Shown here: positions 1 to 15,099 of the stretch, one piece after another
Position numbering within the stretch: position 1 is the first letter of the stretch
Layout of the letters: each line of letters starts with the position of its first letter
Assembly: GCA_964035775.1 (NCBI GenBank)
Contig: OZ038318.1
Location: 8,578,332-8,642,331, forward strand
Length of the DNA: 64,000 bases
Origin: Osedax frankpressi
Lineage: Eukaryota > Annelida > Polychaeta > Sabellida > Siboglinidae
Direction: 5' to 3'
Program-made: the position numbers and the translations under genes
The notes under the pieces: generated by a model
The model's input: only the letters and a program-made list of their open reading frames with translations
Databases searched by the model: none
Told to the model about the DNA's origin: nothing

Positions 1-426
1 AATGTACAGTTTACAATGTACAGTGTACAATGTACAGTGTACAATGTACAGTGTACAATGTACAGTGTACAATGTACAGTGTACAATGTACAGTGTACAA
101 TGTACAGTGTACAATGTACAGTGTACAATGTACAGTGTACAATGTACAGTGTACAATGTACAGTGTACAATGTACAGTGTACAATGTACAGTGTACAATG
201 TACAGTGTACAATGTACAGTGTACAATGTACAGTGTACAATGTACAGTGTACAATGTACAGTGTACAATGTACAGTGTACAATGTACAGTGTACAATGTA
301 CAGTGTACAATGTACAGTGTACAATGTACAGTGTACAATGTACAGTGTACAATGTACAGTGTACAATGTACAGTGTACAATGTACAGTGTACAATGTACA
401 GTGTACAGTGTACAATGTACAGTGTA
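1..426. repeat. 14-bp tandem array, cut by the window edge
   Basis: About 30 near-identical copies of ACAATGTACAGTGT, running off the left edge. Each unit holds the palindrome TGTACA, so both strands look alike and all frames of 14-bp periodicity stay open. The apparent 130-145 residue ORFs on both strands are products of the repeat. The array ends in AGTGTATATCACAATTTG. Confidence 0.97.
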
Positions 427-2587
427 TATCACAATTTGATAAACGAAATAAAGTGAGTTAGATCGTGAGTCGATTATAAATATATAAATAAATAATGAAT
501 GCTTATTAATGGGATGATGAATCTTATATCCTAAGTTATAATGATAATAGTTGCTGATAAGTAACACGTATCTAATAATACCTTATTATATCTAAAATAT
601 TAATGTCGTTATAAATGTATAAAAACAAACTGCTAATCAGCTAGTTTGAATAAATATTTACCATAATGTTTTACCCAATGATCAAATCATTTTAAATATA
701 TTAAATATAATCTGATATCATTTATTTTTAAATGATGTAATAAATGTATAGGTAAATGTTGGCTAATTACTAATTACTAATTTCACATTACTAACACATT
801 ATTAAATATTAATATGGTATTCTGTAGACCATTTTATTGAAATTGATTATATATTTTAGGTATATATATATCTTTTATTAGTTTTCGTAATATTCAAATA
901 TAACTTTCTTGAATCAGACGATGTCCGGTTGCATTGCTTTTGTAAATCGTATAGTTATTTGAATGCTTGTTATGTAGTTAATATGGATAATAATCTTTGA
1001 AGAGTTTTTTTGCCCTATAGGGCATATATATATATAATGAGATTTTTTTACACTCTATTGAGTGATCAATGTTGATTATCAGACAATGATCACTAATTGT
1101 TGCCCGATAAGCAAAATTCACCTTTTGTTTATATAGCGGATAGAGTGTTTTGTGTATTAATTACAGGGATGAGACGCTAATTTGACGGAGATGAGAAGGT
1201 AGTTGCTGAATATTATGATGGAATAACGGCAATTCGCGCATTGCAAGATAGAGTATGAACATGTATAAACTACACAGATCGATGTAATCATTCTAGTAAA
1301 TCGTTGAATAGAATGTTCAGCGATTTTAACTAATAATATTGATAACAATAATTGTCTACCGGATCCAATTGGGTCCTGTCTTACCTGTCCTGACCTTACT
1401 CTTGTCCCTGTTTAATGTAATTTATGTATACAACATACAACCTATTTACGTGCGATATTGAATGTAATGTGATATATCTGTCAAATTGGCAATGAACCTT
1501 TCCAAATTAGATAAATCTCGCCCAATCCTTTGTTTGAATTAATAAATAGGATAATTTTATTACGTGAAATTATATTCATAGACGCGATGTCAAACTACAA
1601 TTGAGCTAACACTACTTTAAAATATAACAAATATGGTTTGCTAGAAAAGCTAAAATCTTTATGTTCGCATATTTTATTACACATGCTGTTCTAAAACATA
1701 TATTTGACTCTGTTAGAGTCTATTACTCAAACATATTAATTGATAAACTAAATATATTGTATAATATGTTACTAATAAGATATTTTTAAAAAATTTCTAA
1801 GTTATATAAAAATAGTTTTTAAAAAAGTCAACTTTATTGTGTTTGGTCAGTTTCGGTCTCGTGATCTCGTTTAACTAAATACTAATTTTACATGTAAATT
1901 ATTATTTTTAATCATTAACTTAATTTTTCCAAACACCATGAGCACTAAATCTTCTTATAAGTATTGTTTTGTTCATAAGTGTAAAAATTCGACAAATAAT
2001 CATCCTAAGATATTATTTTTAATATTCCCTTGGATACAAATATACGTTTAAAAGAACGTATTACTGCGAAGATCATTTTTGTGTTAGTAATATTTTACTA
2101 TGATTAATGAGTAGTATAAATCGTGTAATATAAACTCACAAGATACTATAACAGAATAATAGTTATACAATTTTTAATTTATATATTTTAAAATTTGATT
2201 ACTATACTGTTAATTAAAAAGATAAAATATATATATATATATATATATATGTGTATATATATATATATATATATTAATAACATATAAGCTATGTTTTGCA
2301 CAAAGAAATTACAATATAATCATTAAAAACGAATCGAAATAAAAAATCGTCAATAATGAGTAATTAAAATGAAGTTTATATTGTATTTTTAATAATTTTT
2401 ATATAAAATAATATAATATATACCCTATAATAATATATTCTATTATAATAAACCAGATAATAAATTAACCAGAAACAAAAATTATGAGATTTTATATCTT
2501 TATTATTAAATATACATTATATTACACGACGTTTAATTTGTTTAATTTTTCCGTTGGCCTAGAATATATTCAATTTACGATGAGCTT
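427..2587. other. AT-rich intergenic stretch without a convincing gene
   Basis: AT-rich DNA with a TA/TG microsatellite at about 2227-2273. Two plus-strand snippets look coding-like. One is a frame of about 45 codons ending near 1000. The other has 25 codons ending near 1255 and reads FDGDEKVVAEYYDG, but it is closed by a stop just upstream with no splice acceptor in between. Neither has a supported exon structure, so neither is called. Confidence 0.6.
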
Positions 2588-3619
2588 TCACTTTCCTCTG
2601 TGATACATTTAATATTAAATTAAATTATTAAGTTACTTTAATATTAATATGTAATATTTTAATATTAATAAGTTGTATTCTAACAAATAACATATATGTT
2701 ATTTGTTATTCGTAACATATAAATATATTTATTACATTTATATCATGATTCAGTTTCATCTATCTTGACACATAATTAATATTTAATGATAAAGATATGA
2801 TGCAGAATATTATATTTAGTGACTGCATTGAAGAGTATCAGAAATTTTATTTGCAATAGTATTTCAATAAGTTATAATTCTAACTAATGACATATTTCTT
2901 AGGATATACATTTGATTTGTTACTAATGTGTGTGCAAACTTTTTATTAAAGTAACACACCTACATGGTATATCATCTAGTTCGATGGCATTGGACATGAG
3001 ATATTTTACATCGTTAATTTGATCTATAGAGGCGATATATCATCGCGATCAGCTTTTTCATAAAGAAAATATTACAATTGTTCTTGTCCAATTCCTTTAA
3101 ACCGCAGCATCTATTTAGAATAATTTGACCAATGAATGAATGTGATTAAAATAAAATATGTAAACTTTTTCCAGTAACATGTTAACAACGTTACAAATTT
3201 TCAGTACTTCATCTATTCAGAAACGCTACAAGATGTTTACGTGTTCCTGCACTACCGATGCTACTTAAACATTGAGCCTTTATTATACGGATCCCCGGAT
3301 GGTTGGCGAGTGCGAGGAGTAGCTAAGAGATACATAATGAGGAACAATGAGATATAGAATAAGAATAAAAAACAATCGTAGTTATAACTCTTATAAGATA
3401 TTATAAATGTCTATATTTTAAAATATAACTATAACACTATAATTAATTGTTAACCTGGTGTTCCGTAACAAAAGAAGTATGATCAGTACATTGTTGTTGT
3501 TCAAACTTAATGTATACCTTCCCTATCATATCATCTCCACGTAATGAATTTGAAGAAATTCTGTAGAATTTCTCATTATAATTTAATAATATATTATGTA
3601 TACATGCAGAATGTGTCAT
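2588..3619 (-). CDS. Candidate multi-exon gene, product unknown
   Basis: Three exon-like blocks read on the minus strand. Block 1 (3455-3560) follows the acceptor TTCTACAG and ends CAG/GTTAAC; it is also part of an ATG-to-stop ORF of 58 codons (3443-3619) and contains GDDMIGKVYIKFEQQQC. Block 2 begins at 3322 after a pyrimidine-rich acceptor ending TCTCTTAG, reads LLLALANHPGIRIIKAQC, and can end at the donor at 3256 or run to a stop at 3209. Block 3 (2960-3023) reads QINDVKYLMSNAIELDDIPC. Phases agree: block 1 ends in phase 0, block 2 at 3256 leaves one base, and block 3 needs one. A possible last exon is 2588-2597 (stop after Gly-Lys), with AATAAA on the minus strand near 2500. The antisense frame of block 2 is also open, so strand choice rests on splice sites. 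No family was recognised. Confidence 0.42.
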
Positions 3620-4350
3620 ATTTTAATTATTATCTAATATTTAGTATTCATCAAATAAGTTTACGGGTATATGATTACATATATTAATCTCATAAAATAT
3701 GGTTATTGATTTATGATTTATAAAATATTAAATTAATATTATATTAATTTTATAATATATGTATAATATATACCATATAATATTATTTGTTTTATATTGA
3801 AATAATATTTTCATAAAATATGTGTTTATATATTATACACTAATATTATATAAATAGCTTAGTGTAAGCTAGTATTACAACAAGAATGGTAAATTTAATA
3901 GCATATTCATGATATATATTATTATATGGTGTTTTTATATTCCGGGAATATATTATAATAATAAAATTAAATTTATTACAATATGTGTTCTGCCTATAGT
4001 AACCTAACGGTCTTCCATTACCTAAATTCCGTTTTAATATATCAACATTGCTGATGGATTATTAAAATGTTTTTCTAATATTAGGAGATTTCGATAGATC
4101 GGCTTTAAATATAATGATTTCATTTAAAATAAATACATGTTGCTAATGTTTTTGATGTCTCGTACATTTGATGTCTATTTCTAACAAAAGAAACATGTTC
4201 AAATAGGTCATACAATACTCTTTCCAGTCATATAATAATAAAATTCACCATATTTTGAGTTATAGACTCTATTGTTTGCTAGGTATATTTACAAAGAAAA
4301 TAGTCTAGATGATATATCCCATGGTAATTGCTCAGCACACCCTCTTTTAC
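3620..4350. other. AT-rich spacer, nothing definite
   Basis: AT-rich DNA. On the minus strand near 4030-4125 there is a 29-codon frame starting with ATG and a possible 29-nt micro-exon ending in a GTAATG donor. Their phases do not join block 1 of the gene at 3.5 kb, so no exon is called. Confidence 0.5.
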
Positions 4351-4465
4351 CATTATCATTATCGTTATCATTATCATTATCATTATCATTATCATTATCA
4401 TTATCATTATCATTATCATTATCATTATCATTATCATTATCATTATCATTATCATTATCATTGTA
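4351..4465. repeat. CATTAT hexamer microsatellite
   Basis: About 19 tandem copies of CATTAT, with one CGTTAT variant near the start and one CATTGT at the end. All overlapping ORFs on both strands are products of the hexamer. Confidence 0.97.
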
Positions 4466-4598
4466 GTTATAGCAATAAAATGAAAACACTAAAACACTTT
4501 CTTATGCTAAATGTGTTAATTTTTTATATCTGCTACACATTTAGTTCATATTTGATATTGTGCATTGTTAAGTTAATAATCTGTATATTGTCTAGCCG

Positions 4599-4718
4599 AC
4601 ACACATACACACACGCACTTACACATACACACACGCACACACACACACGCATATACCCACATGCATACACATACACACACACACGCACACACACGCACAC
4701 ACACTCATACACATACAT
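4599..4718. repeat. Interrupted AC microsatellite
   Basis: An AC/TG dinucleotide tract with scattered G and T interruptions, about 120 bp long. It lies a few hundred bases upstream of the LINE copy at 5.2 kb. Confidence 0.93.
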
Positions 4719-5192
4719 GCTCATTCGATCTCTAGCTCTTATACTGGTCGGACGTGTTTTCTTTACAATAGCCATTATTTCGTTTCTTAGTCAATTACAT
4801 CACAATAGACTGTAACCTGTATTTGATTTTCAAATGCATTTACAAATTTCTGCTTATATAATGAATATCAGATATCTTAATCAGAACTAGCATTTTGTTG
4901 CGCATAATAACTTTACCATATACCTGGAATTTACCGGAGTTCTACAACGGTGCGGATTTAAGCTGGTTGTCGGTTACCCTCATCAAACCGTCACGATAAC
5001 AGATTAGTGACTTTTTTACTTTTTTTCTCTCTTTTTTTTTTTTTATTCAAATCAATAAATGAACTAATCTTCACTAAAATACTCCTCCTAATACATCCAT
5101 ACCCGTACTGCTTGTTTTCCTAAAAAAAACCAGATACACCTGGATAAACGGAATCGATAGAATCCTTTGAATTTTACTCACATCAGACGATT

Positions 5193-6334
5193 ATGGCTGG
5201 AAAATGCTATCACTGCAAGGAACCAACTGACCAGCCAGTCGATCAATTTCTAACTTGCACGAGCTGCAAGAAAACTATTCATAATGTATGTCTTCCTTTA
5301 TGCAATGAGATTAGAAAAGCACTGGGTAATAACGGCACACCGTCTGCCCTAGTGATTTCTGTTATGCACTCTCCTTGCTTTTCATCTTCAGATCAACTAC
5401 GGAACTGTCTTACTGACTTACATAACTGGCTGACAACAAATGACTTACTGCACTCTACTAAAACATAACTCATTAATATTTCCACTGCTAAATTAAATAT
5501 AGAACCCGCATTCCCAAAAACGACATACCGATTAAATCATCTAACTCGACAAAATATCTTGGAATAAAATTTGACAACAAATTAAACTTTGACCAACACA
5601 TTCTCTCACTGAAACAACTACTTACCATTTATACAACCTATATAAACTCCGACCTTACAAAAATAAAAACACTGCCACTTTACTTACACATTCGCTAATA
5701 CTATCTCGACTAAACTATTGTAATACTTTACTTGCGGGACAGACTAAGACTACACTTAAAAGACTTGACGCAATTATTAACAGAAGTATCCGACTAATTT
5801 ACAAACTCAAAAAATATGACTATACTACAAGCATTACGGATTTACAATTAAGACTAAACTGGATGGCAACTGCTAACTCCATATACTATGAATTACTAAC
5901 CATATTAAAGAAAACCCTGACTTATGACCAATTATACAACTTAAGACAAGTACTAAATATGAAAGAAAACTACAGACAACTACTATCTTCTCACCTCATA
6001 ATCCTCTCACTACCTCCCATGCCATTAAATTCGGTTGAAAACAAAAGTTTCCGCCACCTATAGGCTATAGCCCCAAACAAATGGAACCACCTTCCTAAAA
6101 TACTATTATCCTCCACAGTCACTATTAACATGTTTAAGCGCAAGCTAAAAAGCTTCCTTCTTAGGTGAGACTAATCACCTCCACTATATTTTATTTTATA
6201 ACAATTACACATACCTCGACACGCTACATTACTTTTATTTTTTATTTTATTATATCGTTAATTTTTATTCATATGGTTCCACATTGTAGAACATTTATTA
6301 ATATATGTTCAATTCTTTGTGGTTAATAAATTCT
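5193..6334 (+). mobile_element. CR1/L2-like LINE copy with large internal deletion
   Basis: The ATG at 5193 opens a 91-codon frame that begins as a zinc-finger ORF1 (MAGKCYHC, then LTCTSCKKTIHNVC: the C-x2-C, C-x2-C, H-x2-C half of a PHD-type finger). It switches without a break into the late reverse-transcriptase region (DQLRNCLTDLHNWLTTNDLL). After frame changes the RT C-terminal part continues: TKYLGIKFDNKLNFDQHI, SRLNYCNTLLAG, LQLRLNWMA, WNHLP, FKRKLKSFLL. That order is typical of CR1/L2-group LINEs, whose ORF1 can carry a PHD finger. The endonuclease and the core RT motifs are missing, so this is a deleted copy. GC-richer DNA from about 4915 may be its 5-prime UTR. The 3-prime end reads TAAATTCTTCACAC and runs straight into an AC microsatellite. 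The last 66 codons stay open from 5863. Confidence 0.85.
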
Positions 6335-7140
<806 letters not shown>

Positions 7141-7379
7141 TTTATAAATAATAAGAACTTATCAATGTAATAATTAGTTAATGCATAACATATAATCTAT
7201 AAAATCACGAATCATTTTAATTAAACATATTTGCATAATAGTTTATAATCTACGTATAAAATATAAATTATAATTCAAATTTAGGTAGATAAGTTCATTA
7301 TTTCATAATATTTACATATTATCGAAATTATTAATTCTAAATCATTGATATATCAATTCTATAAATCAATATTTCGATA

Positions 7380-7791
7380 TCAATGTTTCTTCTTTGAGAT
7401 AAACAATTTCACATTTACAGGATCGGTCTTAACCATTCTACAAAAACTGATATCTCTATATTCATAGAGATATAGATGATGATACTATGGTATACCACGT
7501 AAAAAATTTTATATTTTTTATATTTCACGTAAAAAATTTTTACGGGTATACCCGTAAAAATTCTCGTTTAAAATTATCGGAATACACTTGTTATTAATCA
7601 CATGATATATACACTGTAAATATACGGAGATCCTCTTACGTAATTACTTGTGAAACTATAGAATTCACGTGTCTTCTTTTATAAAAGAGTATCTAGTCAT
7701 ACTACGTTCTAGGTTACCCTTCCAGATATTGTAAGATAGCTTTGTTAATGCTTTCTCGTGTATATTTATCAACGCGGGTTATTTTTGAGAT
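7380..7791 (-). CDS. Last two exons of an unidentified gene
   Basis: Exon 7718-7791 follows AAACATAG and reads ISKITRVDKYTRES then INKAILQYLE before the donor GG/GTAACC, leaving two bases. Exon 7380-7437 follows the acceptor TTTTTGTAG, supplies one base to complete a glycine codon, and reads MVKTDPVNVKLFISKKKH then a stop. The phases match exactly across a 280-bp intron. The tail is lysine-rich and shows no membrane segment or motif I can name. The earlier exons must lie above 7791; a 20-codon frame near 8002-8065 on the same strand is possible but its phase does not fit. The intron carries a 28-bp perfect palindrome. Confidence 0.5.
7535..7562. repeat. 28-bp perfect palindrome
   Basis: Centre TACGGGTA/TACCCGTA flanked by A/T arms, giving 14 bp per arm with no loop. 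It lies inside the intron of the minus-strand gene at 7.4-7.8 kb. A second small hairpin (TATCTCTAT...ATAGAGATA) sits about 80 bp away. Confidence 0.9.
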
Positions 7792-8173
7792 CTATGTTTT
7801 GACATAAAAATTCAATATAGTATTTTCAATAAATAATATAGTATATAAATTAAATATAGAAAATGTTAAGGTGGTAAATAATGATTAAAAAATAAAAAAG
7901 TATATTGAAATCAACTCAAATTTTAATAATATATTTAATACGATATTATGATGAAAATATTACAATGATAACATGATATAGCATTCTCCATTATTCAACT
8001 ACTGTCCGTTTGATTCAATGAAGTCATATTGCGTACCGTTATGACATTAGTTGAGTACACCCGCTTATTAGTAATATAATTCTTTCTATTTAATAATATA
8101 TTCTATTGGCCTAATAGACAATAGAAATAATAAAATTGTTAACAATATTACTGATCAATTATTCTATATATCT

Positions 8174-8555
8174 AAAACTCTATTAACACCACAACAGCGA
8201 ATGCATCTACTAAAGTACCACTTACTCCCAAGTATTCTACATCAAATGGTATTTACCAATATAACGCTATCTTCGTTAAAAACAATTGACAGGCGTTTTC
8301 GATCTTTTGTTAGAAGATGGATACGTCTTCCAAAAGGTACAAACCTAACCGTATAACGGTACTGAATCTGGCACGTGGAATATATTCCACGCGCCAGATT
8401 CAGTCGGTAGCTTATCATTACCCCGACTATATCTATCAATACCAGTTTTACGACTAAATAGAATCAAATCTATAAAATCAAATGACGACCCACTGATAAC
8501 ATCGATGCAAAGTAATATAATAATGAAATGGGGTCAACCCAGATTCAGATAGTAT
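8174..8555 (+). mobile_element. R2-like LINE fragment (end of RT domain)
   Basis: The plus strand translates to LLTPQQRMHLLKYHLLPSIL, then LKTIDRRFRSFVRRWIRLPKG, and after an inserted fold-back to APDSVGSLSLPRL and IPVLRLNRIKSIKSNDDPL. The order (PQQ, LL..LP, ID..R.FVR.W..LP, then a GGLG-type block and the RL..+K motif) matches the region just after the catalytic core of R2-superclade reverse transcriptases. No other part of the element is visible. It is interrupted by the inverted duplication at 8361-8404, and its 3-prime side passes directly into the 8-bp tandem array. The assignment to the R2 group is by motif order only. Confidence 0.72.
8361..8404. repeat. 44-bp fold-back inside the R2-like fragment
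   Basis: Two 22-base arms (left ACTGAATCTGGCACGTGG..., right its reverse complement) with a single A/G mismatch and no loop. The right arm is the LINE coding sequence. The left arm is its inverted copy, placed between GTA and TTCCACGCG of the frame. A smaller inverted pair (ACCGT/ACGGT) sits at the left boundary. The pattern fits template switching during replication or repair. Confidence 0.9.
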
Positions 8556-10078
8556 GGTAGTTAGATTGTTATGTAGTTAGATAGTCGAGTAGTTAGATAC
8601 TTAGGTAGTTATTTAGTTAGGTAGTTATGTAGTTAGATAGTTAGATAGTTATGTAGTTAGGTAGTATGATAGTCAGGCAGTTATATAGTTATTTAGTTAG
8701 ATAGTTAGGTAGTTAGATAATTAGGTAGTTATGTAGTTAGGTAGTTAGGTAGTTAGATAGTTAGGCAGTTATGTAGTTAGATATTTAGGTAGTTAGATAG
8801 TTAGGTAGTTAGATAGTTAGGTAGTTATGTTGTTAGGTAGTTAGATAGTCAGTCTGTTAGATAGTTAGGCAGTCATGTAGTTAGATTGTCGAGTAGTTAG
8901 ATAGTTAGGTAGTTATTTAGTTAGGTAGTTATCTAGTTAGATAGTTAGGTAGTTAGGTAGTTAGGTAGTATGATAGTCAGGCAGTTATATAGTTATTTAG
9001 TTAGATAGTTAGGTAGTTAGATAGTTAGGTAGTTATGTAGTTAGGTAGTTAGATAGTCAGTCTGTTAGATAGTTAGGCAGTCATGTAGTTAGATAGTCGA
9101 GTAGTTAGATAGTTAGGTAGTTAGGTAGTATGATAGTCAGGCAGTTATGTAGTTATGTAGTTAGGTAGTTAGGTAGTTAGATAGTTAGGTAGTTAGATAG
9201 TTAGGTAGTTAGGTTGTTAGATAGATATGTAGTTAGATATTTAGGTAGTTAGGCAGTTAGATAGTCAAGTAGTTAGATAGTTAGATAATCAGGTAGTTAG
9301 GTAGTTGTGTAGTTAGGCAGTCTGGTAGTGTGGTAGTTAGATAGTTATGTAGTTAGGTAGTTAGGTAGTTAGATTGTTAGGTAGTTAGATAGTTAGATGG
9401 TTATGTATTTAGGTAGTTATGTAGTTAGATAGTTAGGTAGTTATGTAGTTAGGTAGTTGGATAGTTATGTAGTTAAGTAGTTAGATATTTAGGTAGTTAG
9501 ATAGTCATGTAGTTAGGTAGTTATGTAGTTAAATAGGCAGGTAGTTATGTAGTTAGGTAGTTAGATAGTTATGTAGTTATGTAGTTAGATATTTAGGTAG
9601 TTAGATAGTCATGTAGTTATGTAGTTATGTAGTTAGATAGGCAGGTAGGTAGGTAGTTATGTAGTTAGGCAGTTATGTAGTTAGATAGTTAGGTAGTCAG
9701 GTAATTATGTAGTTATATTGTCAGGTAGTTAAGTAGTTATGTAGTTAGATAGGCAGGTAGGCAGGTAGTTAGGCAGTCTGGTAGTGTGATAGTTAGATAG
9801 TTATGTAGTTAGGTAGTTAGATAGATATGTAGTTGGATATTTAGGTAGTTAGATAGTCAGGTAGTTAGGTAGTTATGTAGTTAGGCAGTTATGTAGTTAG
9901 ATAGTTAGGTAGTCAGGTAATTATGTAGTTATATTGTCAGGTAGTTAAGTAGTTATGTAGTTAGATAGGCAGGTAGGCAGGTAATTATATAGTTATATAG
10001 TCAGGTAGTTAGGTAGTTATGTAGTTAGATAGGCAGGTAGGCAGGTAGTTAAGTAGTTAGTTAGTTGTATAGTCGTAT
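8548..10078. repeat. 8-bp-based variable tandem array
   Basis: About 1.5 kb built from octamers of the type GTAGTTAG, ATAGTTAG and GTAGTTAT, with dispersed CAGGTAG, TATGATAGTCAG and GCAG variants. The plus strand has almost no C apart from these variants. Longer blocks recur, for example the run containing TATGATAGTCAGGCAG at about 8660, 8970 and 9130, showing that units were duplicated in groups. It begins at the end of the R2-like fragment. Confidence 0.95.
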
Positions 10079-11165
10079 AGCCGTTTATGTACAGCTTTAG
10101 TATTTGCTGAAATATTAAAGCTATTAAAGCTGTGAAAGTTCTATGAGAATTTCCTAGAGACGTGAAAATCGAAAAGAAAAAAGGCACATTTTCTTTAAGT
10201 TTATCTATGTCATATAAACATAGAATAAACTATGATTAGGATATATATAATATTATTTGGCAACTTTATGGACAATCTTATACAGGTAATGGAAACACTA
10301 ATAGTTGACTTAACTAATTCTAGTAAACTCATTAGAAATATAAATATATTAAAGATATAACAATCGATTGTTATTTAATGAGTATTGATTAAATTAGTAA
10401 CATAATTAATATTATTATTTCACTCAAAACATTTATTAATTTGACAGATAAATAAAAAGTAAATAAAGAAACTTATATCATATATACTCTACCATATTGC
10501 CATAAGGACCTGTTCTTATAAGATATACTATATGGTTTAATATGATAGAGTATATGGTATACTAAATTGTATATAATATACATATATGATATAGTGTTGT
10601 ATATATTAAGATATCCTAGGATATGATATATGGTATAATCTATATAAATATGATATAGTAAATGATATATTTCTTATTTTTATTCATAAACAATAAATTA
10701 AAGAAATAATAAAAAAATAAATATTTAATTAAATCAATAATAAATAAAATATGAAATAATAAACATTAAAATTAAAAATAAATATTATACAGTTTAATAA
10801 ATATCATTATTTTTTAATACAGATTATTAAATATTTCATACCCATAAAGTAAGTTATAAATTATTTATCTATAATAATACCTATAATATTACCTATAATA
10901 ATAATAATAATACCTATAATAATGCACAATCTGTAATATTTAACCTGTATACAATAAAAATTATAATATTATTATAATTTTTACATTTTTTATAATTTTA
11001 CAATATTATATTCTTATTAGAGATTTATTATACATTACATTTATTTTAACCTTACTATATACAAAAATACTAAAATAATAATTGGTATTATAATAATACT
11101 AAGTTATTTTATATATAATATAAGTACAATTATTTATTAAATGTTTATTTAACACATTCCATACT
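10079..11165. other. AT-rich spacer with a weak fold-back
   Basis: AT-rich DNA without a recognised exon. At about 10484-10556 an imperfect inverted repeat (TATATACTCTACCATAT against ATATGATAGAGTATATG) encloses a GC-richer loop with ATAAGGACCTGTTCTTAT. It could be a very small fold-back element, but no target-site duplication is evident. Confidence 0.5.
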
Positions 11166-11180
11166 AATTTACAGCTAATA

Positions 11181-11852
11181 ATGTCTTTCAACGGATCATC
11201 TAATCTAAATGCTAAAATAAGTATTTTGGATATCAGAAGCTCTAAAGAGACTTCACACACAACACGTGACACAGTCGCACCAATTGGGTACCCCATATGC
11301 CAAGGTAATGTTGCTTACGAAATACCTTCAGAATTTATAAACATGAAACTCCAGTATCCGATGGTAAATTCTCCTGGATTTAAAAACTATATTATGCAGA
11401 TTCCATTTGAATATACACTTAGATTTGACGATCAACAGGATCCGAGGTATCTTAATGGTAATTATATGAATACATACGATTATTCAAAAAGCCTCGCTAA
11501 CAAATATTTAGCGAGTAATAGAAGTGAAATAAAAGTAATGGAAGATAATTTCGAAAGATGTCAGTTTATTGAAAACAATGTTCAAAATATTGAAAATACT
11601 AAGGACAATACAGGATATATTAATGTTGACAATGGAGTTATCTATAAAGATATGCTAAAACAACGTCAACTTAATGAAAATAAACACGCGAAAAAAAGAA
11701 TCGCAGATTTAAAGCAATATCCGTCGAATCAAACGCTCGGAGACTCACTTGAACATGTTCGTCGTACTAAACAACTCGGTCTACCTCAAATCAGTGCCGC
11801 CGCGGCTTGGAAAAAAGCAGGCCGCCCTGACAATGTTCCTAATAACAAGTAG
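11181..11852 (+). CDS. Unidentified 223-residue protein
   Basis: The ATG at 11181 lies eight bases after a good acceptor (CTAATTTACAG), so an upstream non-coding exon is likely; the frame then runs to TAG without an intron. AATAAA follows at about 11966-11971, some 115 bases past the stop, which makes this a terminal exon. The product is hydrophilic with no signal peptide or membrane helix. The N-terminal half has many Tyr/Pro/Phe residues (GYPICQGNVAYEIP, PMVNSPGFKNYIMQIPFEY). The middle is Asn/Glu-rich. The C-terminal part is Lys/Arg-rich and ends SAAAAWKKAGRPDNVPNNK. Codons are AT-rich like the surroundings, unlike the LRR and canopy exons. I recognise no family. It is the only gene called on the plus strand. 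Confidence 0.72.
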   Translation: MSFNGSSNLNAKISILDIRSSKETSHTTRDTVAPIGYPICQGNVAYEIPSEFINMKLQYPMVNSPGFKNYIMQIPFEYTLRFDDQQDPRYLNGNYMNTYDYSKSLANKYLASNRSEIKVMEDNFERCQFIENNVQNIENTKDNTGYINVDNGVIYKDMLKQRQLNENKHAKKRIADLKQYPSNQTLGDSLEHVRRTKQLGLPQISAAAAWKKAGRPDNVPNNK

Positions 11853-11979
11853 CAGAATATACCATTGCATAACCTGGGCAGTGATTCTATACAGTTGAAT
11901 GATGCAATCAAAACATTATTTGGTGTAATTATTCAGGATATTTTATTGAGGATAGATTAATACTTAATAAACACATTAA

Positions 11980-14890
<2,911 letters not shown>

Positions 14891-14991
14891 TTAAACTAGG
14901 CTCTTCACTAAGTATGTTTCTATCGCGATATATCCCGCTATGGCATGAATAGGAGACATAGACGGATCTCGTTTATTTATATGTTCGCTAT
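14891..14991 (-). CDS. Candidate terminal exon, product unknown
   Basis: After the pyrimidine-rich acceptor CTCTTCCCACCAG the minus strand reads SEHINKRDPSMSPIHAIAGY then IAIETYLVKSLV and a stop. Two bases of a split codon precede it. The residue mix and the local rise in GC make a chance frame less likely. The previous exon was not found. A decayed coding stretch on the same strand at 15.1-15.6 kb could belong to the same locus, but no phase-matched junction was found. Confidence 0.38.
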
Positions 14992-15099
14992 CTGGTGGGA
15001 AGAGCTTGTTATTTTATTATAAGATGTATATTTTTATAAATAAATTTCGTAAATAAATATATATTGTATATATAGACAAATAACATTATTACTTATATT

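Noticed and set aside
1157-1348. 63-codon minus ORF and an antisense 25-codon coding-like frame
   Set aside because: No consistent splice sites. The plus frame is closed by a stop immediately upstream.
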